Shown: positions 19,283 through 28,723, counted from the stretch's first letter. The stretch: DNA of 64,000 bases from Citricoccus sp. CH26A (GCF_000224415.1 NZ_AFXQ01000003.1:62001-126000), one strand, 5' to 3'. Notes: generated from the letters alone by a model not told the origin. Translations and numbers: made by a program.

Positions 19283-19927
19283 TCAGGACCCCGCGGCGCC
19301 CGGGGTGCTCCAGTCCTGGAACGCGGGCTCGTCCACGAGGGAACCGGTGAGGGTGCCGTCATGGGCCACCGCCACGCAGTCCACGCGGCGGTCGCCGGTG
19401 GCCCAGGTGCCCTCGGTCGGGTGGGAGATCTCGACGACGACCTGGGCGTCACCGGTCTGTCCCAGCTGGATGGTCCCGCAGAACTCCTCGGCCTCCGGCC
19501 GCATCCGGTCCCCGGGGAACTGGCCGTCGGCGGGCCACAGCTTGCGTCCCACCAGCTCGGCCTCGTGCTCGCGGCTGCACTCGACCACCGTGGCCGGCTC
19601 CGGCACGGCGGTGAAGTCCGTCAGGCAGTCACCCGGCTGGACCTGGCCCGGGGGCACGTCGCGGGCGATGATGCCGTCCAGGCCGGGGTCCGCGTTGCGG
19701 GACACGGAGGGCTCGGGGGTGCCGGCGTCCCCGGTGCGCGGATCCAGCTGGGAGGAGACGAGCGGCCACACGACGAACAGGGCCAGCGCCAGGACCACCA
19801 CCGCGCCGATCGCCACCCACCAGCCGCGGCGTGGCCGCTGCGGGGGAACGTCCTCGGACGGCTTCGGCGGCAGGTAGGGGACGGAGCTGGACCCCTGCTC
19901 GCTGGGGCGGTCCTCGTTCGTGTCCAT
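19283..19927 (-). CDS. Septum-formation-family membrane-anchored protein
   Basis: A 214-residue protein with a short Pro-rich cytoplasmic N-terminus, one transmembrane helix (WWVAIGAVVVLALALFVVW, about residues 32-50) and an exported domain. The domain has two pairs of cysteines and the actinobacterial septum-formation pattern VQPGDCLTDF ... VVECSREHEAELVGR. The family (PF13845) is widespread in actinobacteria, but its link to septation rests on limited evidence. The ATG at 19927 has an AAGGA ribosome site. It converges with clpB, 3 nt apart, with no terminator between. Confidence 0.7.
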   Translation of the reverse strand: MDTNEDRPSEQGSSSVPYLPPKPSEDVPPQRPRRGWWVAIGAVVVLALALFVVWPLVSSQLDPRTGDAGTPEPSVSRNADPGLDGIIARDVPPGQVQPGDCLTDFTAVPEPATVVECSREHEAELVGRKLWPADGQFPGDRMRPEAEEFCGTIQLGQTGDAQVVVEISHPTEGTWATGDRRVDCVAVAHDGTLTGSLVDEPAFQDWSTPGAAGS

Positions 19928-20062
19928 CAAGGGGTCCTTCCGTACCGGTGGGACACCCCTGCCGGCCCGGCCGGCGGGCCCGCGCGGCCGGCGTCGCGTG
20001 GTCACCGGGGTGAGGGGGCGGACGTCACGTTCCGGGCGGCGCCAAGGGGTGCTGAAACATGT

Positions 20063-20068
20063 TAACCT
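20063..20068 (+). promoter_or_regulatory. Candidate -10 hexamer TAACCT in the 234-bp gap before DUF3073
   Basis: TAACCT lies 93 nt before the DUF3073 start and would give a leader of about 85 nt. The rest of the gap (19928-20161) shows no gene; the segment before 20040 is GC-rich and featureless. A weak inference. Confidence 0.3.
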
Positions 20069-20161
20069 AGTGAGCACGAACCATCATGACAGCGCATACT
20101 CCGGTCCAGCCCTGCCTAGAAGCTGACCACCCGGAGACGGAGAACAAAGGGGGTCACGCTC

Positions 20162-20371
20162 ATGGGGCGCGGCCGTCAAAAGGCTAAAGCAACCAAGCAG
20201 GCCAGGGACATGAAGTACTTCTCCCCGGCCACAGACCTGTCGGCGCTCGAACGTGAGCTCGCCGGCAGCCGTGGTTCCAGCCGTGACGATGACCAGTACA
20301 TCGCCTACGCGGACAAGTACACGGACGTCGAGAATACCGAGGAGGACGACGATCCCCGTTATGCGGGTTGA
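20162..20371 (+). CDS. DUF3073 family protein
   Basis: A 69-residue protein of the actinobacterial DUF3073 family: a strongly basic start (MGRGRQKAKATKQARDMKYF), then an acidic C-terminal half with DEDD-rich segments. Function is unknown; the charge split suggests nucleic-acid or ribosome association, which is only inference. It has an AAGGGGG ribosome site. A very strong hairpin begins 28 nt after the stop. In many actinobacteria this gene lies beside purM/purF, as here. Confidence 0.88.
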   Translation: MGRGRQKAKATKQARDMKYFSPATDLSALERELAGSRGSSRDDDQYIAYADKYTDVENTEEDDDPRYAG

Positions 20372-20398
20372 TGGTCGTCATGACTGCTGAAGGACCCC

Positions 20399-20446
20399 AG
20401 GACCCTGACCTCACGACGCCGACCGGCGCCGTGAGGTCAGGGTCCT
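20399..20446 (+). terminator. Very strong hairpin terminator after DUF3073
   Basis: A 22-bp stem (20399-20420 with 20425-20446, one mismatch) and a 4-nt loop. The sequence AGGACCCTGACCTCAC is mirrored exactly on the right arm. Its strength and position mark it as the DUF3073 terminator. It also means the sirtuin is unlikely to start at the upstream ATG codons at 20371 or 20380. Confidence 0.8.
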
Positions 20447-20448
20447 CC

Positions 20449-21372
20449 TTGCGCCCCGGGCATCCCGCGGCCGACGGCCATCGCGCCGCCCTGCGCTCGA
20501 TCGCCCGCGTGGTGGAGGACTCCGCCCCGCTGCAGGACCCCGAGGTGGCCCGGGACGGGATCCGGGAGCTGCTGGCCGGTGCCGCGCCCCTGGTCATCAC
20601 GGGTGCCGGGGTGTCCACCGACTCCGGGATCCCGGACTACCGCGGGCCCGGCGGCTCGCTGCACCGGCACCGCCCGATGACCTACCAGGAGTTCCGGCAC
20701 GACGACGGCGCCCGGCACCGCTACTGGGCGCGGTCCTTCGTGGGGTGGCGGCAGATGGACACCGCGGAGCCGAACGAGTCGCACCACATCCTCGCCGGCT
20801 GGCAGCGGGAGGGCCTGCTGGCCGGGATCGTGACCCAGAACGTGGACGGGCTGCACACCGCCGTGGGGACCCCGGGACTGGTGGCCCTGCACGGGGACCT
20901 GGACCGGGTCGTCTGCCTGCACTGCGGCGCCGTGGAGGACCGGCGTGACTTCGACGCGCGGCTGGTGGCCGCCAACCCCGGTTACCTCGAGGCCGTGCGG
21001 GTGGACCCGGAGCTGGTGAACCCGGACGGGGACGTGACCCTGGGCCAGGAGTGGGTGGACCGGTTCATCATGGCCGGCTGCCGGGAGTGCGGCTCCGTGG
21101 AGCTGAAGCCGGACGTCGTGTACTTCGGGGAGAGCGTGCCGGCCGAGCGCAAGGCCGCGGCCCGCGAGGCCTTCGAGCGCGCCGGCGCGGTGCTGGCGAT
21201 CGGCACCTCGCTGGCGGTGATGAGCGGTTTCCGGTTCGTGCTGGACGCGGAACGGGCCGGCAAGCCGGTGGCCGTGATCAACGGCGGCCCCACCCGGGGG
21301 GACACCCGGGCCGCGTTCCGCTGGCGCACCCGCGTGGCCCCGGCCCTGGCCTGGCTCGACGCCCGGCGCTGA
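20449..21372 (+). CDS. Sirtuin (NAD-dependent protein deacylase)
   Basis: A class III deacylase that removes acetyl or other acyl groups from protein lysines using NAD. It has the NAD-binding motif ITGAGVSTDSGIPDYRGPGG, TQNVDGLH, the catalytic His in LHGDL, zinc pairs CLHCG and CRECG, and GTSLAVMSGF. The zinc spacer is enlarged (about 60 residues). The start is uncertain: ATGs at 20371 and 20380 precede the hairpin, so I took the TTG at 20449 just after it; GTG at 20509 is also possible. A plausible substrate is acetyl-CoA synthetase, encoded 22 kb away, but that is inference. Confidence 0.85.
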   Translation: MRPGHPAADGHRAALRSIARVVEDSAPLQDPEVARDGIRELLAGAAPLVITGAGVSTDSGIPDYRGPGGSLHRHRPMTYQEFRHDDGARHRYWARSFVGWRQMDTAEPNESHHILAGWQREGLLAGIVTQNVDGLHTAVGTPGLVALHGDLDRVVCLHCGAVEDRRDFDARLVAANPGYLEAVRVDPELVNPDGDVTLGQEWVDRFIMAGCRECGSVELKPDVVYFGESVPAERKAAAREAFERAGAVLAIGTSLAVMSGFRFVLDAERAGKPVAVINGGPTRGDTRAAFRWRTRVAPALAWLDARR

Positions 21373-21432
21373 TCAGGGGCGCCGGGACCTGCTCAGGGCG
21401 GACGTGGCCCGGTCTGGCCCGCCCACGCCCGA

Positions 21433-22632
21433 TCAGGACTGGGCGTAGGCCCCCGTGAGCAGGACGGCGCCGCCGTCCACGCCCTTGGCGCCCTGCATGA
21501 AGTCCTCGCCCGCACCGGCGGCCTCGTCGGTCAGCGCGCCCACGGTGCCGGCCACCCAGGACGTCAGGCCGCGGGAGTGCAGCCGGGCCACGGCCTCGTC
21601 GGCGGCCTCGGGGGCCACCACGGCCACCATGCCCACGCCCAGGTTCAGGGTGCGCTCCAGGTCCGCCAGCGGCACCCGGCCCAGCTGGGTGATGAGCTCG
21701 AAGACGGCCGGGATGGCCCACGTGCCGCGGTCCACGGTGGCCATCAGGCCCTGGGGCAGCACGCGCGCCAGGTTGGCGGCCAGCCCGCCGCCGGTGACGT
21801 GGGAGAAACCGCGCAGGGCCGGCTCCCCGGAGGCCGTCGTCACGGAACCGGCCGAACCGGTCACGGGATCGCCGTTGAGGTGGCGCACCAGGTCGAGGCA
21901 GTCGCCGGCGTAGATGCGGGTCGGCTCGAGCAGTTCCTCACCGAGCGTGCGGCCGAAGTCGGTGACCTCCCGGTCCAGGGACCAGCCGGCGGAGTTGATG
22001 ACACGGCGCACCAGCGAGTAGCCGTTGGAGTGGATGCCGGAGGAGGCCATCGCGATCACCACGTCCCCCTCGCGCACCCGCTCCGGGCCGAGCAGGGCCG
22101 AGGCCTCGACCACGCCCGTGACCGCACCGGCCACGTCGTACTCGTCCACGCCCAGCAGTCCCGGGTGCTCGGCGGTCTCGCCGCCCACCAGGGCGGCGCC
22201 GGCGATGGAGCAGCCCTCGGCGATGCCCCGCACGATGTCCGCGATGCGCTCCGGGACGACCTTGCCGCAGGCGATGTAGTCGGTCATGAACAGCGGCTCG
22301 GCGCCGACCACCACGATGTCGTCCACCACCATGCCGACCAGGTCGAGGCCGATGGTGTCGTGCTTGTCCAGGGCCTGGGCGATGGCGACCTTCGTGCCCA
22401 CGCCGTCCGTGGACGTGGCCAGCAGCGGCTTCGAGTACTTCAGCAGGGCGGAGACGTCGTACAGGCCGGCGAAGCCGCCGAACCCGCCGACCACGTCAGG
22501 ACCGTGGGTGGCCTTGACGGCCTCCTTCATCAGGTCCACGGCGCGGTCACCGGCCTCCACGTCCACGCCGGCGGCGGCGTAGGTGATGCCAGCGTGGCTG
22601 GCGGACTCGGCGGGGTTCACGGCATCGGTCAC
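21433..22632 (-). CDS. purM: Phosphoribosylformylglycinamidine cyclo-ligase (AIR synthetase)
   Basis: A 399-residue PurM that closes FGAM to AIR with ATP, step 5 of purine synthesis. The AIRS N-terminal domain has GGFGGFAGLYD, ATSTDGVGTKV, DLVGMVVDDIVVVGAEPLF and GGETAEHPG; the C-terminal AIRS_C domain has ASSGIHSNGYSLVRR and HVTGGGLAANL. It is about 45 residues longer than the E. coli protein, as is usual in actinobacteria. The GTG start overlaps the purF stop (GTGA), so purF-purM form one coupled operon. Confidence 0.96.
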   Translation of the reverse strand: MTDAVNPAESASHAGITYAAAGVDVEAGDRAVDLMKEAVKATHGPDVVGGFGGFAGLYDVSALLKYSKPLLATSTDGVGTKVAIAQALDKHDTIGLDLVGMVVDDIVVVGAEPLFMTDYIACGKVVPERIADIVRGIAEGCSIAGAALVGGETAEHPGLLGVDEYDVAGAVTGVVEASALLGPERVREGDVVIAMASSGIHSNGYSLVRRVINSAGWSLDREVTDFGRTLGEELLEPTRIYAGDCLDLVRHLNGDPVTGSAGSVTTASGEPALRGFSHVTGGGLAANLARVLPQGLMATVDRGTWAIPAVFELITQLGRVPLADLERTLNLGVGMVAVVAPEAADEAVARLHSRGLTSWVAGTVGALTDEAAGAGEDFMQGAKGVDGGAVLLTGAYAQS

Positions 22633-24224
22633 AACGGGGTCCTGTCGGTCTCGGTCAGCAGGGGTTCCAGGGAGGCTCCGGGGCCCGGGTCCTCACCGTC
22701 GGCACCCGGCCGCTCGGCCGGGTCCACCGAGGGCGCCGGATCGGCGGAGGCCCTCTCCAGCAGGTGCTTGCCGCGCTCGTCCTCGACGGGCAGCGCGATG
22801 GGGTAGTCACCGGTGAAGCAGGCGGTGCACAGCCGCTCGCGGGGCTGCTCGGTGGCCTGGATCATCCCCTCCTCGGAGATGTACTTCAGCGAGTCGGCGC
22901 CGATGGAGGCGGCGATCTCCTCCACCCCGGCGCCGTTGGCGATCAGTTCGGCCCGGGAGGCGAAGTCGATGCCGTAGAAGCAGGGCCACTTCACCGGTGG
23001 GGAGGAGATGCGCACGTGCACCTCGCGGGCGCCGGCCTCCTTGAGCATCCGCACGATGGCCCGCTGGGTGTTGCCGCGCACGATCGAGTCGTCCACGACC
23101 ACCACGCGCTTGCCGGCCACCACGGCGGGCTGCACGTTGAGCTTGAGCCGGATGCCCAGCTGCCGCAGGGTCTGGGAGGGCTGGATGAAGGTGCGTCCCA
23201 CGTAGGAGTTCTTGACGAAGCCCTGGCCGAAGGGGATGCCGGACTCCTTGGCGTAGCCGACGGCCGCGGGGGTGCCGGACTCGGGGACCGGGATGACGAC
23301 GTCGGCGTCCACCGGGTTCTCCCGGGCCAGCGCCCGGCCCATCTCCCCGCGGGACTCGTACACGGAGCGGCCGTTGATGGCGGCGTCCGGGCGGGCGAGG
23401 TAGACGTACTCGAAGACGCAGTGCGCGGGGGTGGGCTCGGCGAAGCGGGTGGAGCGGATGCCCTCCTCGTCGATCGCGATCATCTCGCCGGGGGAGACCT
23501 CGCGGATGAACCCGGCGCCCACGGTGGCCAGGGCGGACTGCTCGGAGGCGACCACCCAGCCGCGCTCCAGCCGGCCCAGCACCAGCGGGCGCACCCCGTG
23601 CGGGTCGCGCGCGGCGTAGAGGGTGTGCTCGTCCATGAACACGAAGCTGAACGCGCCGCGGATCTGCGGCAGCAGCGCCACGGCGGTCTCCTCGAGGGTG
23701 GAACCCTCCTCGCCCTGCAGCAGCGCGGTGACCAGGGCCGTGTCCGTGGTGTTGCCCTGGGCCAGCTCGCCGCGGGTCTGCTTGCCGTAGCGCGCCTCCA
23801 CCATCCGGAACAGCTCGGCGGAGTTCACCAGGTTGCCGTTGTGCGCCAGCGCGACGGTGCCGGCCGAGGTCGCCCCCAGCGTGGGCTGGGCGTTGGCCCA
23901 GTTGTTCCCGCCGGTGGTCGAGTACCGGCAGTGCCCGACGGCGATGTGCCCGGTCAGGGTGTTCAGGGTCGCCTCGTCGAACACCTGCGAGACCAGCCCG
24001 AGGTCCTTGTAGACGGAGATGCGCTTGCCGTCCGAGGTCGCGATGCCCGCGGACTCCTGGCCGCGGTGCTGCAGGGCGTAGAGGCCGTAGTAGGCCAGCT
24101 TGGAGACGTCCTCCCCGGGTGCCCAGACGCCGAAGACGCCGCACTCGTCCTGGGGCCCCTTCTCCTGGGGATCGAGGTCGTGGGTCAACCTGCCGTCACC
24201 GCGCATCGTCGTCACGTCCCTCAT
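22629..24224 (-). CDS. purF: Amidophosphoribosyltransferase
   Basis: A 531-residue enzyme committing PRPP and glutamine to purine synthesis. A 27-residue propeptide is followed by the N-terminal nucleophile C28 (DECGVFGVW), then the class II amidotransferase domain. The phosphoribosyltransferase domain has the PRPP loop VVVVDDSIVRGNT with D378 and D379. The 4Fe-4S cluster cysteines expected of the B. subtilis-type enzyme are visible (KWPCFYGID and LCTACFTGDYP). The ATG at 24224 overlaps the preceding small membrane protein gene by 29 nt; the ATG at 24206 is an alternative start. Confidence 0.95.
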   Translation of the reverse strand: MRDVTTMRGDGRLTHDLDPQEKGPQDECGVFGVWAPGEDVSKLAYYGLYALQHRGQESAGIATSDGKRISVYKDLGLVSQVFDEATLNTLTGHIAVGHCRYSTTGGNNWANAQPTLGATSAGTVALAHNGNLVNSAELFRMVEARYGKQTRGELAQGNTTDTALVTALLQGEEGSTLEETAVALLPQIRGAFSFVFMDEHTLYAARDPHGVRPLVLGRLERGWVVASEQSALATVGAGFIREVSPGEMIAIDEEGIRSTRFAEPTPAHCVFEYVYLARPDAAINGRSVYESRGEMGRALARENPVDADVVIPVPESGTPAAVGYAKESGIPFGQGFVKNSYVGRTFIQPSQTLRQLGIRLKLNVQPAVVAGKRVVVVDDSIVRGNTQRAIVRMLKEAGAREVHVRISSPPVKWPCFYGIDFASRAELIANGAGVEEIAASIGADSLKYISEEGMIQATEQPRERLCTACFTGDYPIALPVEDERGKHLLERASADPAPSVDPAERPGADGEDPGPGASLEPLLTETDRTPL

Positions 24225-24630
24225 TGTCCCACTTCTCCCGCCACTGCTGCAGGTCGGAGGGGTCCACGGCGTAGTCGGCCTGTGCCGGGTCCGTCACGGC
24301 CCGGGCGTGCACCGTGCGGGCACGCGCGCGGGACCGCCGGTCCAGGACCAGCCAGACGAGTCCGGCCACGCCGACGCCGATGATCCCGAAGACCACCACG
24401 AAGTACCCGAAGACGGACCCGAAGGTGAACTCCGGGTTCTGCCGTCCGGTCAGGGAGACGGCCAGGGCCGCGAGGACCCCGAGCGCGGCGCCGCCCAGCA
24501 GGAAGACGTGCACCTTCGGGGCACGCCGGACCACCAGGTCGCGGTGTTCCAGGGCGTCCGGGTCCGGCCGCATCGGGGTGGCGGCGGGATCGTCCGCGGG
24601 GCCGTCGGGGGCAGAAGTCATGCCGTCCAT
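24196..24630 (-). CDS. Small two-helix membrane protein of unknown function
   Basis: A protein of about 144 residues with a polar N-terminus, two adjacent transmembrane helices (VHVFLLGGAALGVLAALAV and FGYFVVVFGIIGVGVAGLVWLVL) and a basic then acidic C-terminal tail. The architecture fits actinobacterial DUF proteins found between purF and the SCP-like gene; I do not recognise a function. The end overlaps the purF start by 29 nt, so it is probably co-transcribed with purF-purM. An ATG at 24621 is an alternative start. Confidence 0.7.
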   Translation of the reverse strand: MDGMTSAPDGPADDPAATPMRPDPDALEHRDLVVRRAPKVHVFLLGGAALGVLAALAVSLTGRQNPEFTFGSVFGYFVVVFGIIGVGVAGLVWLVLDRRSRARARTVHARAVTDPAQADYAVDPSDLQQWREKWDNEGRDDDAR

Positions 24631-24695
24631 GGTACTGGGGTGCGGGCGGGCACCGGGCCGTGCGTCGCCGTCCGCGGCGGGGGTCCCGCGGCGCG

Positions 24696-25082
24696 CTACC
24701 GGGCCAACGGCAACCAGGCGGACAGGTCGGCCCGGGACCCGGAGGCCAGCACCCGCCCGTCGGCGACGGCGGTGTCCCAGCCGATCAGGCCCGTGGCCAG
24801 GTCCAGCCAGGTGGCGGGGTCCGTCTCGATCACGTTCGGCGGGGTGCCGCGGGTGTGCCGCGGACCCTCGATGCACTGGCACACCCCGAACGGCGGGACG
24901 CGCACCTCCACGGAGTTGCCGGGGGCCCGTTCCGCCAGTTCCTCCAGCAGGTACCGCACGGCCGTGGCCCGGGTGGAGCGGGGCAGGGCGGCGGCCTCCT
25001 CGGGCCCGTCCCGGCGGGCGGCGGACCATGCACCGACGGCGGCGCGGCCGGCGTCGGTGGCGATGCGGCGCTTGACGGACAC
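24696..25082 (-). CDS. SCP-2-like (sterol carrier family) protein
   Basis: A 128-residue protein with the actinobacterial sterol-carrier-family pattern. [47 protein letters not shown] is followed by [39 protein letters not shown]-2 folds bind lipids or CoA esters; in actinobacteria this gene is conserved next to purF without a known purine role. It lies 65 nt upstream of the small membrane gene, in the same direction, and 4 nt after the asparaginase stop, so all may form one unit. Confidence 0.8.
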   Translation of the reverse strand: MSVKRRIATDAGRAAVGAWSAARRDGPEEAAALPRSTRATAVRYLLEELAERAPGNSVEVRVPPFGVCQCIEGPRHTRGTPPNVIETDPATWLDLATGLIGWDTAVADGRVLASGSRADLSAWLPLAR

Positions 25083-25086
25083 GGCC

Positions 25087-26139
25087 TCAGTCCAGCAGGT
25101 CCAGCACGGGGCGGGCCAGCTGCACCCGGCCGACCGGTGCGCCGCGGCCCAGGATCCTCGGGGCCACCGTCTCCAGCACGCCCGGCAGGGCCTCGAGGTC
25201 CACCTGCTCCGGGGCGAACTGGGCGAGCAGCACCAGGGCCACGAGATTGCCGGCGCGCGTGCCGCCGTCGAGCGCCTTGACCGCCACCGAGGTGCCGTCC
25301 GGGGCGGCCATCGCCATGACGCCGTCGGCGCCGAGCTTGGCGAGCAGGCCCAGCTCCCGGATCACCACGGTGTTGCTGTTGGTCTCCCCGTGGACGGCCC
25401 AGGGGTGCTCGAGCATGGCGGTGGCCACCGCGGCGGCGTGCACCTCCGCGTCCCGGCGGTCCGGGGCGGCCGCGACCGCGCCGAAGCCGCGCGCGAGGCC
25501 GGCCAGGGACAACACCGGGGCCGGGGCCCCGCACCCGTCCACGCCCCAGCGGGTCACGGGCTCGCCGCAGTACTGCTCCAGCACGGCGGCGACCTCGCCC
25601 TGGACGGGATGGTCCAGGTCCAGGTAGGTGGCCGGGTCGTGCCCGCCGTGCTTGCAGGCGGAGAGGAAACCGGCGTGCTTGCCGGAGCAGTTGTAGGCCA
25701 GGGGGGTCTGCACCGGGCCCTCGGGGCCGGCGTCGCGGGCCAGCTGGATGATGCCGGCCGGGTCCGCGGGCCAGGCCGGCGGGCACTGCAGGAACGACTC
25801 GTCCATGCCCGCGTAGGACAGGATGGTCGCCGCGGCCTGGCGGTGCCGGGCGGTGCCGCGATGGGAACCGCAGGCCAGGGCGATCTGCTCGTCCACCAGC
25901 CGGGCGCCCTGGCGCAGCGAGGCGATGGCCTGCAGCGGCTTGAGCGTGGAGCGCGGGTAGATGAGCGCCTCCGGCGCCCCCAGGGAGGCCAGCACGGCCC
26001 CGTCCGGGGCGGTGACCACGGCGGACCCGGTGGTGCGGGACTCGATGAACCCGTTGCGGACCACGTGGACCAGCTCCACGGCCTCGGCGGGGGAGAAGGT
26101 GGCGGACGGCGACTGGGGCGCGGCGGACTTCTGGGGCAT
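25087..26139 (-). CDS. L-asparaginase II family protein
   Basis: A 350-residue protein of the plant/Rhizobium-type asparaginase II family (PF06089), unrelated to the E. coli enzymes. It likely hydrolyses L-asparagine to aspartate and ammonia. Conserved segments are [39 protein letters not shown] and the Ser-Lys/Cys signature [13 protein letters not shown], with the metal-binding cysteines in [10 protein letters not shown]. The start at 26139 (ATG) has a TANNNT hexamer 7 nt upstream. Aspartate produced here could feed PurC, but the link is only positional. Confidence 0.88.
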   Translation of the reverse strand: MPQKSAAPQSPSATFSPAEAVELVHVVRNGFIESRTTGSAVVTAPDGAVLASLGAPEALIYPRSTLKPLQAIASLRQGARLVDEQIALACGSHRGTARHRQAAATILSYAGMDESFLQCPPAWPADPAGIIQLARDAGPEGPVQTPLAYNCSGKHAGFLSACKHGGHDPATYLDLDHPVQGEVAAVLEQYCGEPVTRWGVDGCGAPAPVLSLAGLARGFGAVAAAPDRRDAEVHAAAVATAMLEHPWAVHGETNSNTVVIRELGLLAKLGADGVMAMAAPDGTSVAVKALDGGTRAGNLVALVLLAQFAPEQVDLEALPGVLETVAPRILGRGAPVGRVQLARPVLDLLD

Positions 26140-26146
26140 GGTCACC

Positions 26147-26152
26147 ACTGTA
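26147..26152 (-). promoter_or_regulatory. Leaderless -10 hexamer (TACAGT on minus strand)
   Basis: TACAGT on the minus strand ends 7 nt before the asparaginase ATG at 26139. Confidence 0.5.
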
Positions 26153-26213
26153 GGCGCGCGCCCGGCGCAGGGCCTCCCGGACCGGCCGGTCAGAGTCGTT
26201 CCCGTCAGCCCCG

Positions 26214-26486
26214 TCAGCGCCGGCGGCGACGGACCCAGGCGGTGATCGCGATCGCGGCGGCCAGCGAGCACGCCAGGGACACCACCGCGACGCCCACGTC
26301 ACCGCGCTCGAAGCCGAAGAACCGGCTGCCGAACCACATGATCAGGGCCGTCGTCATCCACACCAGCACGAACGTGTAGACCGTGGACAGGGTGCTGGCC
26401 CCGGCGCCACCGGTGCGCGGCGCCCGGCCGTAGAGCCGGCCGTAGGAGAAGTCGTCGTCATCCGGGCCGCGGGACGGGGTGCTCAT
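26214..26486 (-). CDS. Small membrane protein of unknown function
   Basis: A 90-residue protein with an acidic N-terminus ([11 protein letters not shown]), two predicted transmembrane helices ([19 protein letters not shown] and [20 protein letters not shown]) and a C-terminal Arg cluster. I do not recognise a family. It is divergent from purD with 36 bp between the two start codons. Confidence 0.65.
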   Translation of the reverse strand: MSTPSRGPDDDDFSYGRLYGRAPRTGGAGASTLSTVYTFVLVWMTTALIMWFGSRFFGFERGDVGVAVVSLACSLAAAIAITAWVRRRRR

Positions 26487-26492
26487 GGGTTC

Positions 26493-26514
26493 AGGCTACG
26501 GGACCGTCTAGGCT
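26493..26514. promoter_or_regulatory. Divergent leaderless promoters of purD and the small membrane gene
   Basis: On the minus strand TAGCCT (26493-26498) ends 6 nt before the ATG at 26486. On the plus strand TAGGCT (26509-26514) ends 8 nt before the purD GTG at 26523. Both fit in a 36-bp gap with no ribosome sites. Confidence 0.55.
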
Positions 26515-26522
26515 TGGGCACC

Positions 26523-27812
26523 GTGAAGATCCTCGTCCTCGGCTCCGGCGGCCGTGAGCATGCCATCGTCCGCGCCCTGCTGCGCGACCCCTCCGTCCGC
26601 GAGGTCCACGCGGCACCCGGCAACGCCGGCATCGCGCTCGACGTCCCCGTCCACCCGGTGGACGCCACGGACGCCACGACCGTCACCGAGCTGGCCGGCG
26701 AGCTGGCGGCCGACCTCGTCGTCGTCGGGCCCGAGGCCCCGCTGGCCGCCGGCGTCTCCGACGCCCTGCGCGAGGCCGGGTTCACCGTCTTCGGCCCCTC
26801 GCGGGCCGCGGCCGAGCTGGAGGCCTCGAAGTCGTTCGCCAAGGACGTCATGGCCCAGGCCGGCGTCCCCACCGCGGCCGCGCACTCCTGCGCCACCGCC
26901 GAGGAGGCCGCCGCGGCGCTGGACGAGTTCGGCGCCCCCTACGTGGTCAAGGACGACGGGCTGGCCGCCGGCAAGGGCGTGGTGGTCACGTCCGACCGCG
27001 ACGAGGCCCTGGCCCACGCCCAGGCCTGTTTCGCCGCCCACGGCACCGTGGTCATCGAGGAGTACCTGGACGGCCCCGAGGTCTCCCTGTTCGTGCTCTC
27101 GGACGGCACGAACGCCGTCCCGCTGGCCCCCGCACAGGACTTCAAGCGGATCGGTGATGCCGACACCGGTCCCAACACCGGCGGCATGGGCGCCTACACC
27201 CCGCTGGACTGGCTGCCCGAGGGGTTCGTGGACGAGGTCATGGACCAGGTGGCCCGCCCCGTCATCGCCACCATGGCCGATCGCGGCACCACGTTCGCGG
27301 GCGTCCTCTACTGCGGACTGGCCCTGACCTCCCGCGGGATCCGCGTCATCGAGTTCAACGTGCGCTTCGGCGACCCCGAGACCCAGGCCGTGCTGGCCCG
27401 GTTGCGCACCCCGCTCGGCCGGCTGCTCATGGACGCCGCCACCGGCTGCCTGGCCGGGGTGCGGAGACTGGAGTGGTCGGACGAGTACGCCGTGGACGTG
27501 GTCGTCGCGGCCGAGGGCTACCCCGAGGCCCCCGTCCAGGGCGGCGCCGTGACCGGCGTCGAGGACGCCGAGGCCCTGCAGGGGGTGTCCGTCCTGCACG
27601 CGGGCACCGGCCCCGGGCCCGACGGCGGACTGGTCGCCGCCGGCGGACGCGTCCTGGCCGTCGTCGGGCTGGGACAGACCCTGGCCGCGGCGCGCGAGCG
27701 CGCCTACGCGGGCGTGGAACGGATCACGCTGCCGGGCTCCCGGCACCGCACGGACATCGGCCTGAAGGCCGAACGCGGGGAGATCACCGTTCCCGCGGGG
27801 GAGGCGCTCTGA
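26523..27812 (+). CDS. purD: Phosphoribosylamine-glycine ligase (GAR synthetase)
   Basis: A 429-residue ATP-grasp enzyme joining phosphoribosylamine and glycine, step 2 of purine synthesis. It has [15 protein letters not shown] at the N-terminus, ATP-grasp motifs [17 protein letters not shown] and [13 protein letters not shown]-type ([12 protein letters not shown] here), and [15 protein letters not shown]. Length is standard. The GTG at 26523 directly aligns with the family start. Its stop overlaps the purC ATG (TGATG), giving a coupled purD-purC operon. Confidence 0.96.
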   Translation: MKILVLGSGGREHAIVRALLRDPSVREVHAAPGNAGIALDVPVHPVDATDATTVTELAGELAADLVVVGPEAPLAAGVSDALREAGFTVFGPSRAAAELEASKSFAKDVMAQAGVPTAAAHSCATAEEAAAALDEFGAPYVVKDDGLAAGKGVVVTSDRDEALAHAQACFAAHGTVVIEEYLDGPEVSLFVLSDGTNAVPLAPAQDFKRIGDADTGPNTGGMGAYTPLDWLPEGFVDEVMDQVARPVIATMADRGTTFAGVLYCGLALTSRGIRVIEFNVRFGDPETQAVLARLRTPLGRLLMDAATGCLAGVRRLEWSDEYAVDVVVAAEGYPEAPVQGGAVTGVEDAEALQGVSVLHAGTGPGPDGGLVAAGGRVLAVVGLGQTLAAARERAYAGVERITLPGSRHRTDIGLKAERGEITVPAGEAL

Positions 27813-28723
27813 TGGCCGACTACTCCAAGGGGCTCGGCGCGCCGGTGCTGGAGCTGCCCGGCTGGCGGCACGTCTACTCGGGCAAGGTCCGGGACCTGTA
27901 CGAGCCGGCTGACGCCGCACCGGGGCAGTCCGCGACGCTGCTCGTGGTGGCCTCGGACCGGATCAGCGCCTACGACTTCGTGCTGGAGACCGAGATCCCG
28001 GACAAGGGCGCGGTCCTGACCCAGCTGTCCCTGTGGTGGTTCGAGCAGCTGGACGTGCCGCACCACGTGGTCTCCGTGGACGTCCCCGCGGCCGTGGCCG
28101 GCCGGGCGATGGTCGTCAAGCGGCTGGACATGTTCGAGGTCGAGTGCATCGCGCGCGGCTACCTCACCGGTTCCGGGCTCGCCGAGTACCGCGAGTCCGG
28201 GACGGTGACCGGGATCCGGCTGCCCGCGGGGCTCGTGGACGGCTCGCGGCTGGCCGAGCCCATCTTCACCCCCTCGGCGAAGGCGGACGTGGGCGAGCAC
28301 GACGAGAACATCACCTTCGCGCAGATGTCCCGGCTGATCGGGGAGACCCCGGCGCAGCGACTGCGGGAGCTGACGCTGGACGTGTACACGCGGGCCGAGC
28401 GGATCGCCCGGGAGCGCGGCATCATCCTGGCCGACACCAAGGTCGAGTACGGGCTGGACGCCGACGGCCGGATCGTGCTGGGCGACGAGGTGCTGACCCC
28501 GGACTCCTCCCGCTTCTGGGACGTCGAGGACTACGAGCCCGGCCGCGCCCAGCCGTCCTTCGACAAGCAGTTCGTCCGCGACTGGCTGACCTCGGCCGCA
28601 TCCGGCTGGGACCGGCACTCCGGTGAGGCGCCCCCGGCGCTGCCGGCCGACGTCGTGGCCAGGACCCGCGCGCGGTACGTGGAGGCCTACGAGCGGCTGA
28701 CGGGACGGGCGTTCACCGCCTGA
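27812..28723 (+). CDS. purC: Phosphoribosylaminoimidazole-succinocarboxamide synthase (SAICAR synthetase)
   Basis: A 303-residue enzyme condensing CAIR with aspartate, using ATP. Conserved segments are GKVRDLYEP near the N-terminus, DRISAYDFVLETEIPDKGAVL, VKRLDMFEVECIARGYLTGSG, and VGEHDENI. Near the C-terminus are LADTKVEYGLDADGRIVLGDEVLTPDSSRFW and FDKQFVRDWL. It is a type 1 (longer) actinobacterial/eukaryotic-like PurC. The last 37 nt overlap the 3' end of the convergent condensation-domain gene. Confidence 0.96.
   Translation: MADYSKGLGAPVLELPGWRHVYSGKVRDLYEPADAAPGQSATLLVVASDRISAYDFVLETEIPDKGAVLTQLSLWWFEQLDVPHHVVSVDVPAAVAGRAMVVKRLDMFEVECIARGYLTGSGLAEYRESGTVTGIRLPAGLVDGSRLAEPIFTPSAKADVGEHDENITFAQMSRLIGETPAQRLRELTLDVYTRAERIARERGIILADTKVEYGLDADGRIVLGDEVLTPDSSRFWDVEDYEPGRAQPSFDKQFVRDWLTSAASGWDRHSGEAPPALPADVVARTRARYVEAYERLTGRAFTA

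Noticed and set aside
24100-26379. A 759-codon plus-strand frame opposite purF and asparaginase
   Set aside because: It is a shadow of the minus-strand genes: high Gly/Arg/His content and no motif.
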